Shown in pieces: positions 48,097 through 55,861 of a stretch of 63,726 nt of DNA. Source of the stretch: Dyella kyungheensis (GTDB taxonomy: Bacteria > Pseudomonadota > Gammaproteobacteria > Xanthomonadales > Rhodanobacteraceae). A model generated the notes under the pieces. The model made no database searches, had not been told where the DNA came from, and saw nothing but the letters and a program-made list of their open reading frames with translations. The first letter of the stretch is position 1; each line of letters opens with the position of its first letter. Both the position numbers and the translations under genes were made by a program. The DNA lies in assembly GCF_016905005.1 (NCBI RefSeq), contig NZ_JADIKC010000013.1, positions 1 through 63,726 of the forward strand, written 5' to 3'.

Positions 48097-48867
48097 CTAC
48101 ACCGACTTCACTTCTCCGCCATCCATGCGCAGCATCGAGCCGGTCATCCAGCGGGCTGCCGGTGATACGAGAAACGCCATCAATTCAGCGATCTCTTCGG
48201 GCTGGCCGTAACGGGCAATACCAGCTTCGCGGGGAAAGCGCTCCATCGCCTCGGCAACGGTCATGTCGTGCAACGGCGCCCAGTGTTCCAGGTACGAGCG
48301 ACGGCGGCCGGTCATCACCGGACCGGGCAGCACGCTGTTCACCTGTACGCCGTCTGCGATGCCGCGGTCGGAGAACGCCTTGGCGAGCGCCGCGATTGCC
48401 GCATTGATGGTGCCGACGGCAGCATAGGGTGCCTTGGGAAAGATCGCCGAGTTGCCGGAGGTGAATACCACCGAGCCGCCCGCCTGCTTCAGCGCTTCCC
48501 ACGCTTCGATGGTGAGCCGTCGCGCGCCATGCAGCTTGAGTGCCATGCCGTCGTCCCATTGCTCGTCGGTCATCTCGAACAGGTCGATCTGCGGCACTGC
48601 TCCGGCGATATTGAGCAAGGCATCGATACGGCCGAACGCGGCCAAGGTCTTTTCCACCACTGCCTTGGCCGCGGTGCGCTCGGCCAGATCGATATCGATG
48701 ATCAATGCTTTCGCACCGGCCGCTTCCACGATGGCGGCGGTTTCCTGCAAGTGCTCGCGATGCCGCGCCACCAACACGACGGCACCGAAATCCTTCGCCA
48801 GGCGGATCGCCGTGGACTGTCCGATACCCTGGCTGGCACCGGTAACGATGGCGGTTCTGAGGGACAT
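48097..48867 (-). CDS. SDR-family oxidoreductase lacking the catalytic lysine
   Basis: A 256-residue Rossmann-fold protein: cofactor motif VTGASQGIG (8-16), NIAGA at 86-90, serine region FTSGNS (135-140) and PGPVMTGRR after the active site. The active-site tyrosine appears as Y148 in APYAAVGTINAAI, but the residue four later is G152 instead of the lysine that completes YxxxK. Classical SDR chemistry would be impaired, so the protein may bind nucleotide without oxidoreductase activity or use another residue. It is the last gene of a minus-strand cluster. Confidence 0.82.
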   Translation of the reverse strand: MSLRTAIVTGASQGIGQSTAIRLAKDFGAVVLVARHREHLQETAAIVEAAGAKALIIDIDLAERTAAKAVVEKTLAAFGRIDALLNIAGAVPQIDLFEMTDEQWDDGMALKLHGARRLTIEAWEALKQAGGSVVFTSGNSAIFPKAPYAAVGTINAAIAALAKAFSDRGIADGVQVNSVLPGPVMTGRRRSYLEHWAPLHDMTVAEAMERFPREAGIARYGQPEEIAELMAFLVSPAARWMTGSMLRMDGGEVKSV

Positions 48868-48889
48868 GACGTTCTCCTGAGTCGACCGG

Positions 48890-49744
48890 TCAGCGGATGA
48901 AGAACGTGCGGATGGCGTCGGCGATCTCGCGCGCATGGGTTTCCAGCGCGAAATGCCCGGTATCGAGGAAGCTCACCTGCGCCCCGGGGATATCGCGCTT
49001 GAACGCTTCGGCGCCCGGCGGCAGGAAGAACGGGTCGTGCTTGCCCCACACCGCCAGGAAGCGCGGCTGGTGTTCGCGGAAGTACGCCTGGAAGGTGGGG
49101 TACAGCGCCACGTTGCTCTGGTAGTCGAGGAACAGATCCAGCTGCACGTCGTCGGCACCTTCGCGAGCGAGGTAATGGTTGTCCAGCGCGATGCCGTCAG
49201 GCGACACCAGCGATTCGTCGGCGACGCCATGCGTGTACTGCCAGCGCGTGGCTTCCGGGGCGAGGAATGCACGCAGCGCGTCGCGATGGGCGGGCGAGGG
49301 GTCTTTCCAGTAGGCCTGGATGGGATTCCAGCCTTCGCTCAACCCTTCGACATAGGCGTTGCCGTTCTGCGAGACGATGCCGGTAATGCGCTCCGGGTGC
49401 TTCACCGCAAGACGAAAGCCCGTCGGTGCACCGTAATCGAATACATAGACGGCATAGCGATCGAAGCCAACCACGTCGGTAAAGCGGTCGATGACGTCGG
49501 CGATGTGATCGAAGGTGTACTTGAACTGTTCGCGCGGCGGCATGGCCGACTGACCGAAGCCCGGAAGGTCCGGCGCCACGATGTGGAAGTCGTCGCTGAG
49601 CAGGGGAATCAGGTCGCGGAACATATGCCCTGCGCTCGGGAAGCCGTGCAGCAACAGCAGCTTCGGTTTCCCGGGCGTGCCTGCTTCACGGTAGAAAATG
49701 TTGAAGCCGTCGACGTCGGCGTTGCGATAGCGAATGGTGTTCAT
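48890..49744 (-). CDS. Alpha/beta hydrolase, haloalkane-dehalogenase/epoxide-hydrolase-like
   Basis: A 284-residue enzyme: oxyanion-hole motif LLHGFPSAG (32-40), nucleophile elbow VFDYGAPTGF with aspartate (D103) in place of serine, and the catalytic histidine in DTGHFALETH. An Asp nucleophile is typical for haloalkane dehalogenases and epoxide hydrolases; WGKHDPFF supplies the likely acid. The start at 49744 agrees with these families. It precedes the SDR gene by 22 bases and is probably in one transcript with it. Confidence 0.83.
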   Translation of the reverse strand: MNTIRYRNADVDGFNIFYREAGTPGKPKLLLLHGFPSAGHMFRDLIPLLSDDFHIVAPDLPGFGQSAMPPREQFKYTFDHIADVIDRFTDVVGFDRYAVYVFDYGAPTGFRLAVKHPERITGIVSQNGNAYVEGLSEGWNPIQAYWKDPSPAHRDALRAFLAPEATRWQYTHGVADESLVSPDGIALDNHYLAREGADDVQLDLFLDYQSNVALYPTFQAYFREHQPRFLAVWGKHDPFFLPPGAEAFKRDIPGAQVSFLDTGHFALETHAREIADAIRTFFIR

Positions 49745-49787
49745 GGCGTTTCTCCTTCGGGATGAGGGGACGTTGAATTGGGTGTGG

Positions 49788-50408
49788 TTACTTGACGGGA
49801 TGACGGGTGCGGCGGAAGCCACGCAACCGCCAATGGAACGGCGCCTCCGGTCGCAGATAGAGGAACAGCGCGGCGCAGATCATGGCGAAGCCGATCCTCG
49901 GCGCGACCAACGCAGTCAGCGAAGCGGCGACAAAGATGAGCAGCGTGGACAATGAGCGTCGACGGCGCATGCGACGCTCCTGCTCGCCCATCTGTGCAGC
50001 GCCAACCTGTTTGAGTACTTCCGACTCGAATACGCGATAGGCCGCATTCACGCCCACGAATACCGCCGCGTACACGGCGACCGGCGCCGCGGCGAGGATC
50101 GTCCGCGCCACCCAGGCCGTGGTGAACGGCACCAGCGATACGGCAAACAGATGGGCGAAGTTCACCCAGATCAAGCGCGACGTGGCATGTCGCGCGTATT
50201 GCATCAGGTGACGATGATTGAGCCACACGATGGCGATGAACAGGTAACTCACCGCATAGCTCAACACCGTCGGCCACAGTGGCCACAGCGCCGAAAACGT
50301 ATCTGCGTCCGGCGCCTTCAGCTCCAGCACCATGAGGGTGATGATCACGGCGATCACGCCATCGGAAAAAGCAGCGACGCGGTTGTCGGGCGAAGTTTCA
50401 GGGCGCAT
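49788..50408 (-). CDS. TMEM175-family channel-like membrane protein
   Basis: A 206-residue protein with about six membrane helices. The N-terminus has the TMEM175 (formerly DUF1211) signature RVAAFSDGVIAVIITLMVLELKAP. The family forms tetrameric potassium-selective (and in some cases proton-permeable) channels; bacterial members carry one such repeat per chain. It lies between two alpha/beta hydrolase genes on the same strand with about 43 bases on either side, so it is probably co-transcribed. Its role in this cluster is not evident. Confidence 0.85.
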   Translation of the reverse strand: MRPETSPDNRVAAFSDGVIAVIITLMVLELKAPDADTFSALWPLWPTVLSYAVSYLFIAIVWLNHRHLMQYARHATSRLIWVNFAHLFAVSLVPFTTAWVARTILAAAPVAVYAAVFVGVNAAYRVFESEVLKQVGAAQMGEQERRMRRRRSLSTLLIFVAASLTALVAPRIGFAMICAALFLYLRPEAPFHWRLRGFRRTRHPVK

Positions 50409-50451
50409 GACGGGTCACCGGGCGAAGAGGCGGACAGGTTTGCGGCGGGAA

Positions 50452-51144
50452 TCAGCCGGACGTTTGCCGCACGGCGTCGACGATCACGTCCACCACCAGC
50501 GAGGGCGCCGTGACGGGCGGCAGGTGGTCGACGGGAAAGGCACTGATCTGCGCGTGCATGCGTTCGGCCATGAAGCGCTGCGTCCGCTCGGGGATCATGT
50601 GGTCGTGCTGCGCCACCAGATACCAGCTGGGCAGCGTCTTCCAGAGCGGCGCGTCGACGGGCACGGTGATGCAGGCCGGTGCGATGGATCGCTGCGCCGC
50701 GGCCAGGTCTTGTTGCTCCTGCGCCGTGGCGTGTTGCGCGAATGCGCTTTCAAAGGCCTCGGTGGGCAACCAGATGCGGCCGTTTTCGTCCGGTGCCAGT
50801 GCCGGCGTCTTGTCGTCGTGCCCGAAACGGTTGAACACCTCGGCCACCGTCTCGCCCTCGTCGGGCGCCAGACCGGCCACATAGACCAGGGCTTTCACTT
50901 TCTCGCTGCGGGTGGCGCCGATCACCGCACCCGCGTAGGCGTGCCCGACCAGGACAGCCGATCCATCGATCGAAGCCAGCGCCTGGTCCAGTGCAGCCAC
51001 GTCGCCTGCCAGGGTCGTCATGGGTAGGCTGAAAGTAACCGCTTTGATTCCCTTTGAGTGGAGGGATTGGACTACCTTGCCCCAGCTCGATTCGTCTGCC
51101 CAGGCGCCATGCGCCAATACCACCGTCGTAGCCTTCATGTTCAT
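50452..51144 (-). CDS. Alpha/beta hydrolase-fold protein with Ala at the nucleophile position
   Basis: A 230-residue protein of the EstC/salicylate-esterase-like group: VLAHGAWADESSW near the start, elbow LVGHAYAGAVIGA and AQHDHMIP near the acid position. The elbow has alanine (A69) where the serine nucleophile should be (GHSYGG in active members). Either the family uses another mechanism or this protein is non-catalytic. It is the first gene of the minus-strand cluster and is divergent from the ABATE/CGNR regulator at 51300. Confidence 0.8.
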   Translation of the reverse strand: MNMKATTVVLAHGAWADESSWGKVVQSLHSKGIKAVTFSLPMTTLAGDVAALDQALASIDGSAVLVGHAYAGAVIGATRSEKVKALVYVAGLAPDEGETVAEVFNRFGHDDKTPALAPDENGRIWLPTEAFESAFAQHATAQEQQDLAAAQRSIAPACITVPVDAPLWKTLPSWYLVAQHDHMIPERTQRFMAERMHAQISAFPVDHLPPVTAPSLVVDVIVDAVRQTSG

Positions 51145-51299
51145 GATCCGGGACTCCTATTGAGTTTGTTTGGCGAGTAGCGGCAGGGCGGGGCTTGAAT
51201 CTCTTGTAACCGCCTCAAATTCGATAAGGAGGTTATGATTGACGATGTAACTTGTCAAGCACTTTTTAGCCGGTTACTTTTGACGCCAAGGAGAACCCT

Positions 51300-51932
51300 A
51301 TGACTCAGCCCATGCCCGCCTTCTTCCTCGCCGATTCGCTCGGCCTGGATTTCCTCAATTCCGTCGCCACGCCGGTGGACACCCCGATCGACTGGCTTGA
51401 GGACGGCGAGGGCTTGCTGGCCTGGCTCCAACAGGCGCAGCTAGTGCCCGAGGCGGCGCTCCGCTTGGCACGCGAGCGCGCCATTCCGGGCGAGATCGAT
51501 CGGCTGGCCGGGCAGGCCAGGGCTTTGCGCGAGTGGTTTCGCGGTTTTGTTCGCGAGCACAAGGGGCGCCCGCTGCAGGCAACCGACCTGATGGCGCTCG
51601 ACCCGCTGAACGAGCTGCTCAAGCGCGACGAGCGCTTTGCCGAAGTGGTGGCCGAGCCGTCCGGCGAGTCGACCGTGTTCGCGCTGGCGCAGAAGCGTCG
51701 CTGGAACTCGTCGGACGCCTTGCTGCTGCCCATCGCCGAAGCCATGGCGCGGCTGGTGTGCGAGGAAGACTTCGCGCACGTAAAAGCCTGCGAAGGTCCG
51801 GCTTGCACGCTGCTCTTCGCGGATCACACGCGGGGTCATGCGCGTCGCTGGTGCAGCATGGCGCTGTGCGGCAATCGGGCGAAGCAGGCGGCGCATCGTC
51901 TGCGCCAGAAGGCATCATCGGGCCAGGTGTAG
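51300..51932 (+). CDS. ABATE-domain / CGNR zinc-finger regulator
   Basis: A 210-residue protein. The N-terminal stress-related ABATE domain has FLADSLGLDFLNSVATP and the WLEDGEGLLAWL helix. The C-terminal CGNR zinc finger has KACEGPACTLLFADHTRG and RRWCSMALCGNRAKQAAHR. The four cysteines and the CGNR box are intact. Such proteins are putative regulators. It is divergent from the hydrolase-TMEM175-SDR cluster, with AT-richer sequence and a short inverted repeat (TAACC...GGTTA) between, so it likely controls that cluster. Confidence 0.85.
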   Translation: MTQPMPAFFLADSLGLDFLNSVATPVDTPIDWLEDGEGLLAWLQQAQLVPEAALRLARERAIPGEIDRLAGQARALREWFRGFVREHKGRPLQATDLMALDPLNELLKRDERFAEVVAEPSGESTVFALAQKRRWNSSDALLLPIAEAMARLVCEEDFAHVKACEGPACTLLFADHTRGHARRWCSMALCGNRAKQAAHRLRQKASSGQV

Positions 51933-52007
51933 CGACTGGCGCGATGCCGTTTTGCGATGACGCAGCATAGTGGTAATAAAGCGCAGCCCTTGCCATCGAG
52001 CCGCCGC

Positions 52008-52430
52008 ATGTCCGAACTATCGCCGTTTCATCTCGCCTTCCCGGTCACCTCGCTCGCCAACGCGCGGGCTTTCTACGGCGAACTGCTGGGCTGTCCGGAA
52101 GGACGCTCGAGCGAGAGCTGGGTCGACTTCGATTTCTATGGCCACCAGATCGTGGCGCATCTCGCTCCCGAGGAAGCTCGCGGCGTGAGCGCACATGACG
52201 TCGATGGCGACGACGTGCCGGTGCGCCATTTCGGCGTGGTGCTGTCGATGGACGACTGGCAGGCGCTGGCCACGCGATTGGAAGCCAGGGATACGCGCTT
52301 CGTGGTCGCACCGCATATCCGCTTCAAGGGACAGCCTGGCGAACAAGCCACGCTGTTCCTGCTCGATCCCTGCGGCAACGCCCTGGAGTTCAAGGCCTTC
52401 GCCGACCGTTCGCGGTTGTTCGCCAAATGA
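52008..52430 (+). CDS. VOC-superfamily (glyoxalase/bleomycin-resistance fold) protein
   Basis: A 140-residue metal-binding fold with two beta-alpha-beta-beta-beta repeats: HLAFPVTSLANARAFYGELLG, then VRHFGVVLSMDDWQALATRL and FLLDPCGNALEFKAF. The likely metal ligands are the first His, His in VRHFG and the Glu in ALEFK. Homologues are often annotated as dioxygenase-like. The ATG at 52008 is the better start. Its stop overlaps the DUF3820 start (ATGA), so the two genes are coupled. The substrate is unknown. Confidence 0.82.
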   Translation: MSELSPFHLAFPVTSLANARAFYGELLGCPEGRSSESWVDFDFYGHQIVAHLAPEEARGVSAHDVDGDDVPVRHFGVVLSMDDWQALATRLEARDTRFVVAPHIRFKGQPGEQATLFLLDPCGNALEFKAFADRSRLFAK

Positions 52431-52642
52431 AGGCCGAAGACCTGCAGCGACTGGTCACCGTGACCATGCCTTATGGCAAATACCAGGGCCGTCTCATCGC
52501 CGATCTACCGGGCGCCTATCTGGCCTGGTTCGCCCGCAAGGGTTTTCCGCCGGGCGATCTGGGCAACTTGCTGGCCTTGTCGCTGGAGCTCGATCACAAC
52601 GGCCTGAAGTCGCTGCTCGATCCTTTGAGGAAGGCTAAGTAA
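52427..52642 (+). CDS. DUF3820-family protein
   Basis: A 71-residue protein with the DUF3820 pattern: MPYGKYQGRLIADLPGAYLAWFARKGFPPGDLG, followed by a short helix. The domain resembles the putative quorum-sensing/DNA-handling relatives (for example next to exonucleases) whose function is not settled. It is translated together with the VOC gene upstream (four-base overlap). It ends three bases from the convergent pseudouridine-synthase-like gene. Confidence 0.8.
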   Translation: MKAEDLQRLVTVTMPYGKYQGRLIADLPGAYLAWFARKGFPPGDLGNLLALSLELDHNGLKSLLDPLRKAK

Positions 52643-52645
52643 GGA

Positions 52646-53356
52646 TCAAAAGCGATCCGAACTGGTGAGATAGCGCCATTGCCCCGGCTGCATTCGCGAC
52701 ATGGGAATGCGGCCGACGCGGATGCGTTTCATCGCCAGCGTCTTCAGGCCGACCGCGTTGCACATGCGCTCGATCTTCTCGGGCGCAATCCGCTTCAGCG
52801 CAAAACGCAGGTGGGTTTCGTTCTGCCAGCTGACCTTGATCGGCGGCAGCGCATAGTTGTCGAAGCTCAACCCGTGATTGAGCAAGGCAAGACCGTTCGG
52901 TGCCAGCTTGCCCGCCACTTCCACCACCATCTCCTGCTCGATGCGGTCGAAATCCTCTTCCAGCCGGCGCTTGACCCGCCAGTCCTGTGTGAATACCTGC
53001 AGGCCGCTCGCGCTATCGGGCAACGACAGCGGCGATTCCAGTCGCGCGAAGTGACGCTTGAGCAGGCGCACGCCGGAGGCATCCTCGGGGGAACGGCTTT
53101 CGGCGCGAATCAACGCGCGGGCCTCGGCCAGGGTGGCACCGGCAGGCTTGTGCAGCACCAGCGTCGCAGGTTCCGCGGGCGCCAGCTGCGCATGCGGATC
53201 GATCTCGATGCGTTGTTCCTGCACCATGAACTGCGGCTCTTCCACGACCACGCCGTCCACGCGCACCCAGCCGCCCTCGATGTACATCTCCGCCTCGCGT
53301 CGCGAGCACTGGGTCAGGGCGGCGACGCGTTTGGCCAGGCGTACGGGTTCGGTCAT
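52646..53356 (-). CDS. RluF/RsuA-like pseudouridine-synthase-fold protein without the usual GRLD motif
   Basis: A 236-residue protein: S4 RNA-binding domain (residues about 5-50; RLAKRVAALTQCSRREAEMYI), then the RsuA/RluF-type catalytic fold (LVLHKPAGATLAEA; VSWQNETHLRFALKRIAPEKIERMC; LAMKRIRVGRIPM). The catalytic GRLDxxTxGLL motif is replaced by SLPDSASGLQVF, with proline in place of the aspartate; an Asp lies one residue later (D114). It may be a shifted active site or an RNA-binding protein without activity. The start at 53356 gives the normal S4 N-terminus. Confidence 0.8.
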   Translation of the reverse strand: MTEPVRLAKRVAALTQCSRREAEMYIEGGWVRVDGVVVEEPQFMVQEQRIEIDPHAQLAPAEPATLVLHKPAGATLAEARALIRAESRSPEDASGVRLLKRHFARLESPLSLPDSASGLQVFTQDWRVKRRLEEDFDRIEQEMVVEVAGKLAPNGLALLNHGLSFDNYALPPIKVSWQNETHLRFALKRIAPEKIERMCNAVGLKTLAMKRIRVGRIPMSRMQPGQWRYLTSSDRF

Positions 53357-53460
53357 CGGCGTTGCCAGGAAGTCATGTGCGCCATTATAGGCATGCACGC
53401 CGGATGTGCCCCGCGCCCGTTGCTCCTACACTGCACGGCCATCCCTGGAGAATCACGCCC

Positions 53461-54303
53461 GTGTCGCATTATTCCGGTCCCCTGCTGACGCGTTCCATTG
53501 CCGAGGCGCTGCTTGCCGCGCGCGCTGCCGGTATGGGCGAGTGGACGGGATCGATGGATCTGGGGCGCTCCAACGGCAGTGCATCGCTGCATGCGGACGA
53601 CTGGGCCTGGAACGGCGAGCGCTATCCGTATCCGGGCAAGCTGAAGGACCGCACGATCTACTACTGGGATGGCGAGGATTTTTCCTCGGTGTCGTGCTTC
53701 TCCGGCTCGCTGATCAAGCTGGTGCCCACCGAATGGGGCGCGCCCACGTTCGAGATCGATGGCATCAAGATGCTGCCCACCTCGAAGGAATCGCCGGTGG
53801 ACGACGCGCGCCGCAAGGTGGCGCTGGTCGAGCCGCGCGGCAAGACGGTGTTGGATACCTGCGGCGGCCTGGGTTATTTCGCGGCCTGTTGCCTGGAGGC
53901 AGGCGTGACGCGGATCCAGTCGTTCGAAAAGAATCCGGACGTGCTGTGGTTGCGCACGCTCAATCCCTGGTCGCCGGATCCGGACGCGCCGTCCAGCGGC
54001 GGCCGGCTCGAACTCACCCATGCCGACGTATCGCAGGCGGTCACGCAGCTCGCCGATGCCTCGGTGGATGCCTTGCTGCACGATCCGCCGCGCTTCGGCA
54101 TCGCCGGCGAGCTGTATTCGCAGGCGTTCTACGATCAGCTCGCCCGCGTGCTTCGCCGTGGCGGGCGGATGTTCCACTACACCGGCAGCCCCAACAAGCT
54201 CACCAGCGATCGCGATGTGCCGAACGAAGTGGCGAAGCGGCTGGAGAAGGCGGGCTTCAAGGCGCAGCTGGCGCTGGATGGCGTGTTGGCGATCCGTCGC
54301 TGA
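53461..54303 (+). CDS. Predicted class I methyltransferase, COG2521-like
   Basis: A 280-residue protein: SAM motif VLDTCGGLGYFAACCLEAG (about 124-142), acidic strand FEKNPDV, motif IV-like DALLHDPPRFG, and LRRGGRMFHYTGSPNKL. The N-terminal about 110 residues form a beta-rich domain (GSMDLGRSNGSASLHAD). It resembles proteins otherwise typical of archaea (COG2521), with spermidine-synthase-like parts. The GTG at 53461 with GGAG upstream is the likely start. A REP pair follows the stop. The substrate is unknown. Confidence 0.75.
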   Translation: MSHYSGPLLTRSIAEALLAARAAGMGEWTGSMDLGRSNGSASLHADDWAWNGERYPYPGKLKDRTIYYWDGEDFSSVSCFSGSLIKLVPTEWGAPTFEIDGIKMLPTSKESPVDDARRKVALVEPRGKTVLDTCGGLGYFAACCLEAGVTRIQSFEKNPDVLWLRTLNPWSPDPDAPSSGGRLELTHADVSQAVTQLADASVDALLHDPPRFGIAGELYSQAFYDQLARVLRRGGRMFHYTGSPNKLTSDRDVPNEVAKRLEKAGFKAQLALDGVLAIRR

Positions 54304-54319
54304 GCGAAGCCCGCCTCAT

Positions 54320-54393
54320 GTGGGAGCGCACTTGTGCGCGACGGCCTCAGTGAGGCGATATCGCACACCCGTCGCGCACAAGTGCGCTCCCAC
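54320..54393. repeat. REP-like pair, perfect 25-bp inverted repeat
   Basis: Arms 54320-54344 (starting GTGGGAGCGCACTTG) and 54369-54393 are exact reverse complements with a 24-base spacer. It is the same family as 26519-26602. It lies between convergent genes. Confidence 0.85.
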
Positions 54394-54408
54394 CAATGCG
54401 CGCTGCAC

Positions 54409-54954
54409 TTACTCCTTGATCGCACCCAGCTGCTTGAGCAGCGTGAGGTTGTCTTCCAGGTGCCAGTTCTCGACGATCTTGCCGTCGACGACGCGATAGA
54501 TATCCGTGGCGATGAAGTCGATCGCCTGGCCCTTGCCCTGCATGCCGTTGAAGCTGCCGATGAAATGGCCGGCGAAATGCAGATGCGCGACGACCCGGTC
54601 GCCGACCACCAGCATCTGTTCCACCTCGCAGGTGAGATCGGGCACCGCCTGGCGGAATGCCTTGGAAGCCTGCAGCGGACCTTCCGGACCCTGCACGCGG
54701 CCCGGGGGCGGGGTGCGGTCGATGAAGTGCGGCGACAGCGCGGCCTTGGCCAGTGCCTCGTCGCCGGTATTCCAGAAGGTGTCGTAGCGGCGGGCCGCCA
54801 GTTCGTTGGCGCTGGCCGTGGCCTTGGCCAGGCTGGCGTCGACGATCAGCTGCTTGGGCGTCACCAGGGTGGCGCCCGGGCTGGCCGCCTGGGCCAGCGG
54901 AGCGGCGGAAAGGGCGGCGGCGAGCAGGGGAGCGATGAGCTGGTGGCGAGGCAT
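54409..54954 (-). CDS. Exported SnoaL-like (NTF2-fold) ester-cyclase-family protein
   Basis: A 181-residue exported protein: signal peptide ending APLAQAAS, then a SnoaL/NTF2-like domain (YDTFWNTGDEALAKAALSPHF; GPEGPLQASKAFRQAVPDLTCEVEQMLV; DFIATDIYRVVDGKIVENWHLEDNLTLLKQLGAI). The acidic and His residues of polyketide cyclases are present in part (HFID, NWHLED). The family is large and diverse, so the reaction is not assigned. GGAG lies before the ATG at 54954. A CCTTTCC-GAAAA-GGAAAGG hairpin lies further upstream near 55030. Confidence 0.75.
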   Translation of the reverse strand: MPRHQLIAPLLAAALSAAPLAQAASPGATLVTPKQLIVDASLAKATASANELAARRYDTFWNTGDEALAKAALSPHFIDRTPPPGRVQGPEGPLQASKAFRQAVPDLTCEVEQMLVVGDRVVAHLHFAGHFIGSFNGMQGKGQAIDFIATDIYRVVDGKIVENWHLEDNLTLLKQLGAIKE

Positions 54955-55170
54955 GGCTGTTCTCCAAGAGGGTGGCTTACGGTAGCGCCGGCCCGGTGAC
55001 GAAAAAATCAGGGCGCCGGGCAAACCATCCTTTCCGAAAAGGAAAGGACGGGCCCGGCGAGGGGGCATCCGCGACGCGTTCTTCACCGGCAGGGCCATTG
55101 GGTTCGAGCCCGGCTTTTCAAGTGGCCACAAGGACTATTTGGACGGCTAAACGCGAGCTGAAATCCTTGC

Positions 55171-55198
55171 CTTGATTCGATGGCGAGCAGCCACATCT
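55171..55198 (+). promoter_or_regulatory. Sigma-32 (heat-shock) promoter
   Basis: CTTGATT, 13 bases, CCACATCT is close to the RpoH consensus CTTGAAA-N13-CCCCATNT. The start site would be near 55205, giving a leader of about 75 bases ahead of the small heat-shock gene. Confidence 0.65.
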
Positions 55199-55204
55199 CC
55201 CTCT

Positions 55205-55279
55205 CACCGGTCGCTTCGGGGCCGGTACGTCGCTGCATGTTGCGCGGCGTCTACCTGTTGCTCAATGGAGAATATGGTT
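55205..55279 (+). ncRNA. ROSE-like RNA thermometer in the 5' leader
   Basis: The leader contains an ACCGG...CCGGT hairpin (55208-55228) and, next to the start, TTGCT-CAAT-GGAG. In ROSE elements a U(U/C)GCU motif pairs with the Shine-Dalgarno and melts on heating. Both position and motif fit. The exact fold was not computed. Confidence 0.5.
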
Positions 55280-55741
55280 ATGCGTACTGTTCTGGATTTT
55301 TCGCCGTTGCACCGTTCCAGCATCGGCTTCGATCGCGTGCTCGACCTGCTCGACGCGGCCGCGCGCACGCAGACGAACGACAACTGGCCGCCGTTCGATT
55401 CGGTCAAGCTGAGTGAAGACAAGTATCGGATCACCATGGCGGTGGCCGGTTTCAGCCGCGACGAGATCAACCTTACCGTGCAGGCCAACGTGCTCACGGT
55501 CAGCGGCGAGCGCAAGGGCGAGCAGGAAGGCGAAGTGCTGCATCGTGGCATTGCCAACCGCCCGTTCAACCGCCGCTTCGAACTGGCCGAGCATGTGCAG
55601 GTGACCGGTGCGCGCATGGAGAACGGCTTGCTGGTGATCGATCTCAAGCGCGAGATCCCCGAGGCCTACAAGCTGCGCCGCATCGAGATCGGCGAAACGT
55701 CGGCCCCGTCGGTGGCGCACCTGCAGAACCAGGCGGCCTGA
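55280..55741 (+). CDS. Small heat-shock protein, IbpA/Hsp20 family
   Basis: A 153-residue chaperone beginning MRTVLDFSPLHRSSIGFDRVL, almost the IbpA start, followed by the alpha-crystallin domain (residues about 40-130; YRITMAVAGFSRDEINLTVQ, FELAEHVQVTGARMENGLLVIDL) and the IPEAYKLRRIEI tail. It binds unfolding proteins as oligomers. The start at 55280 is chosen because GGAG lies nine bases upstream; two in-frame ATGs precede it. A sigma-32 promoter and ROSE-like leader predict double heat control. A strong terminator follows. Confidence 0.92.
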   Translation: MRTVLDFSPLHRSSIGFDRVLDLLDAAARTQTNDNWPPFDSVKLSEDKYRITMAVAGFSRDEINLTVQANVLTVSGERKGEQEGEVLHRGIANRPFNRRFELAEHVQVTGARMENGLLVIDLKREIPEAYKLRRIEIGETSAPSVAHLQNQAA

Positions 55742-55769
55742 TCGCCGCAGCTTTCGTTTGCTGAAAGCG

Positions 55770-55798
55770 GGAGGGTGACGAAACCGTCACCCTCCTTT
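55770..55798 (+). terminator. Intrinsic terminator of the heat-shock gene
   Basis: GGAGGGTGACG-AAAC-CGTCACCCTCC followed by TTT is a perfect 11-bp stem 28 bases after the stop. Confidence 0.75.
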
Positions 55799-55861
55799 GG
55801 CATGTCCGTGATGCACGCTGGTCACACTGGCACCCGAACGCGAATATCGCAGGAGTGCCCC

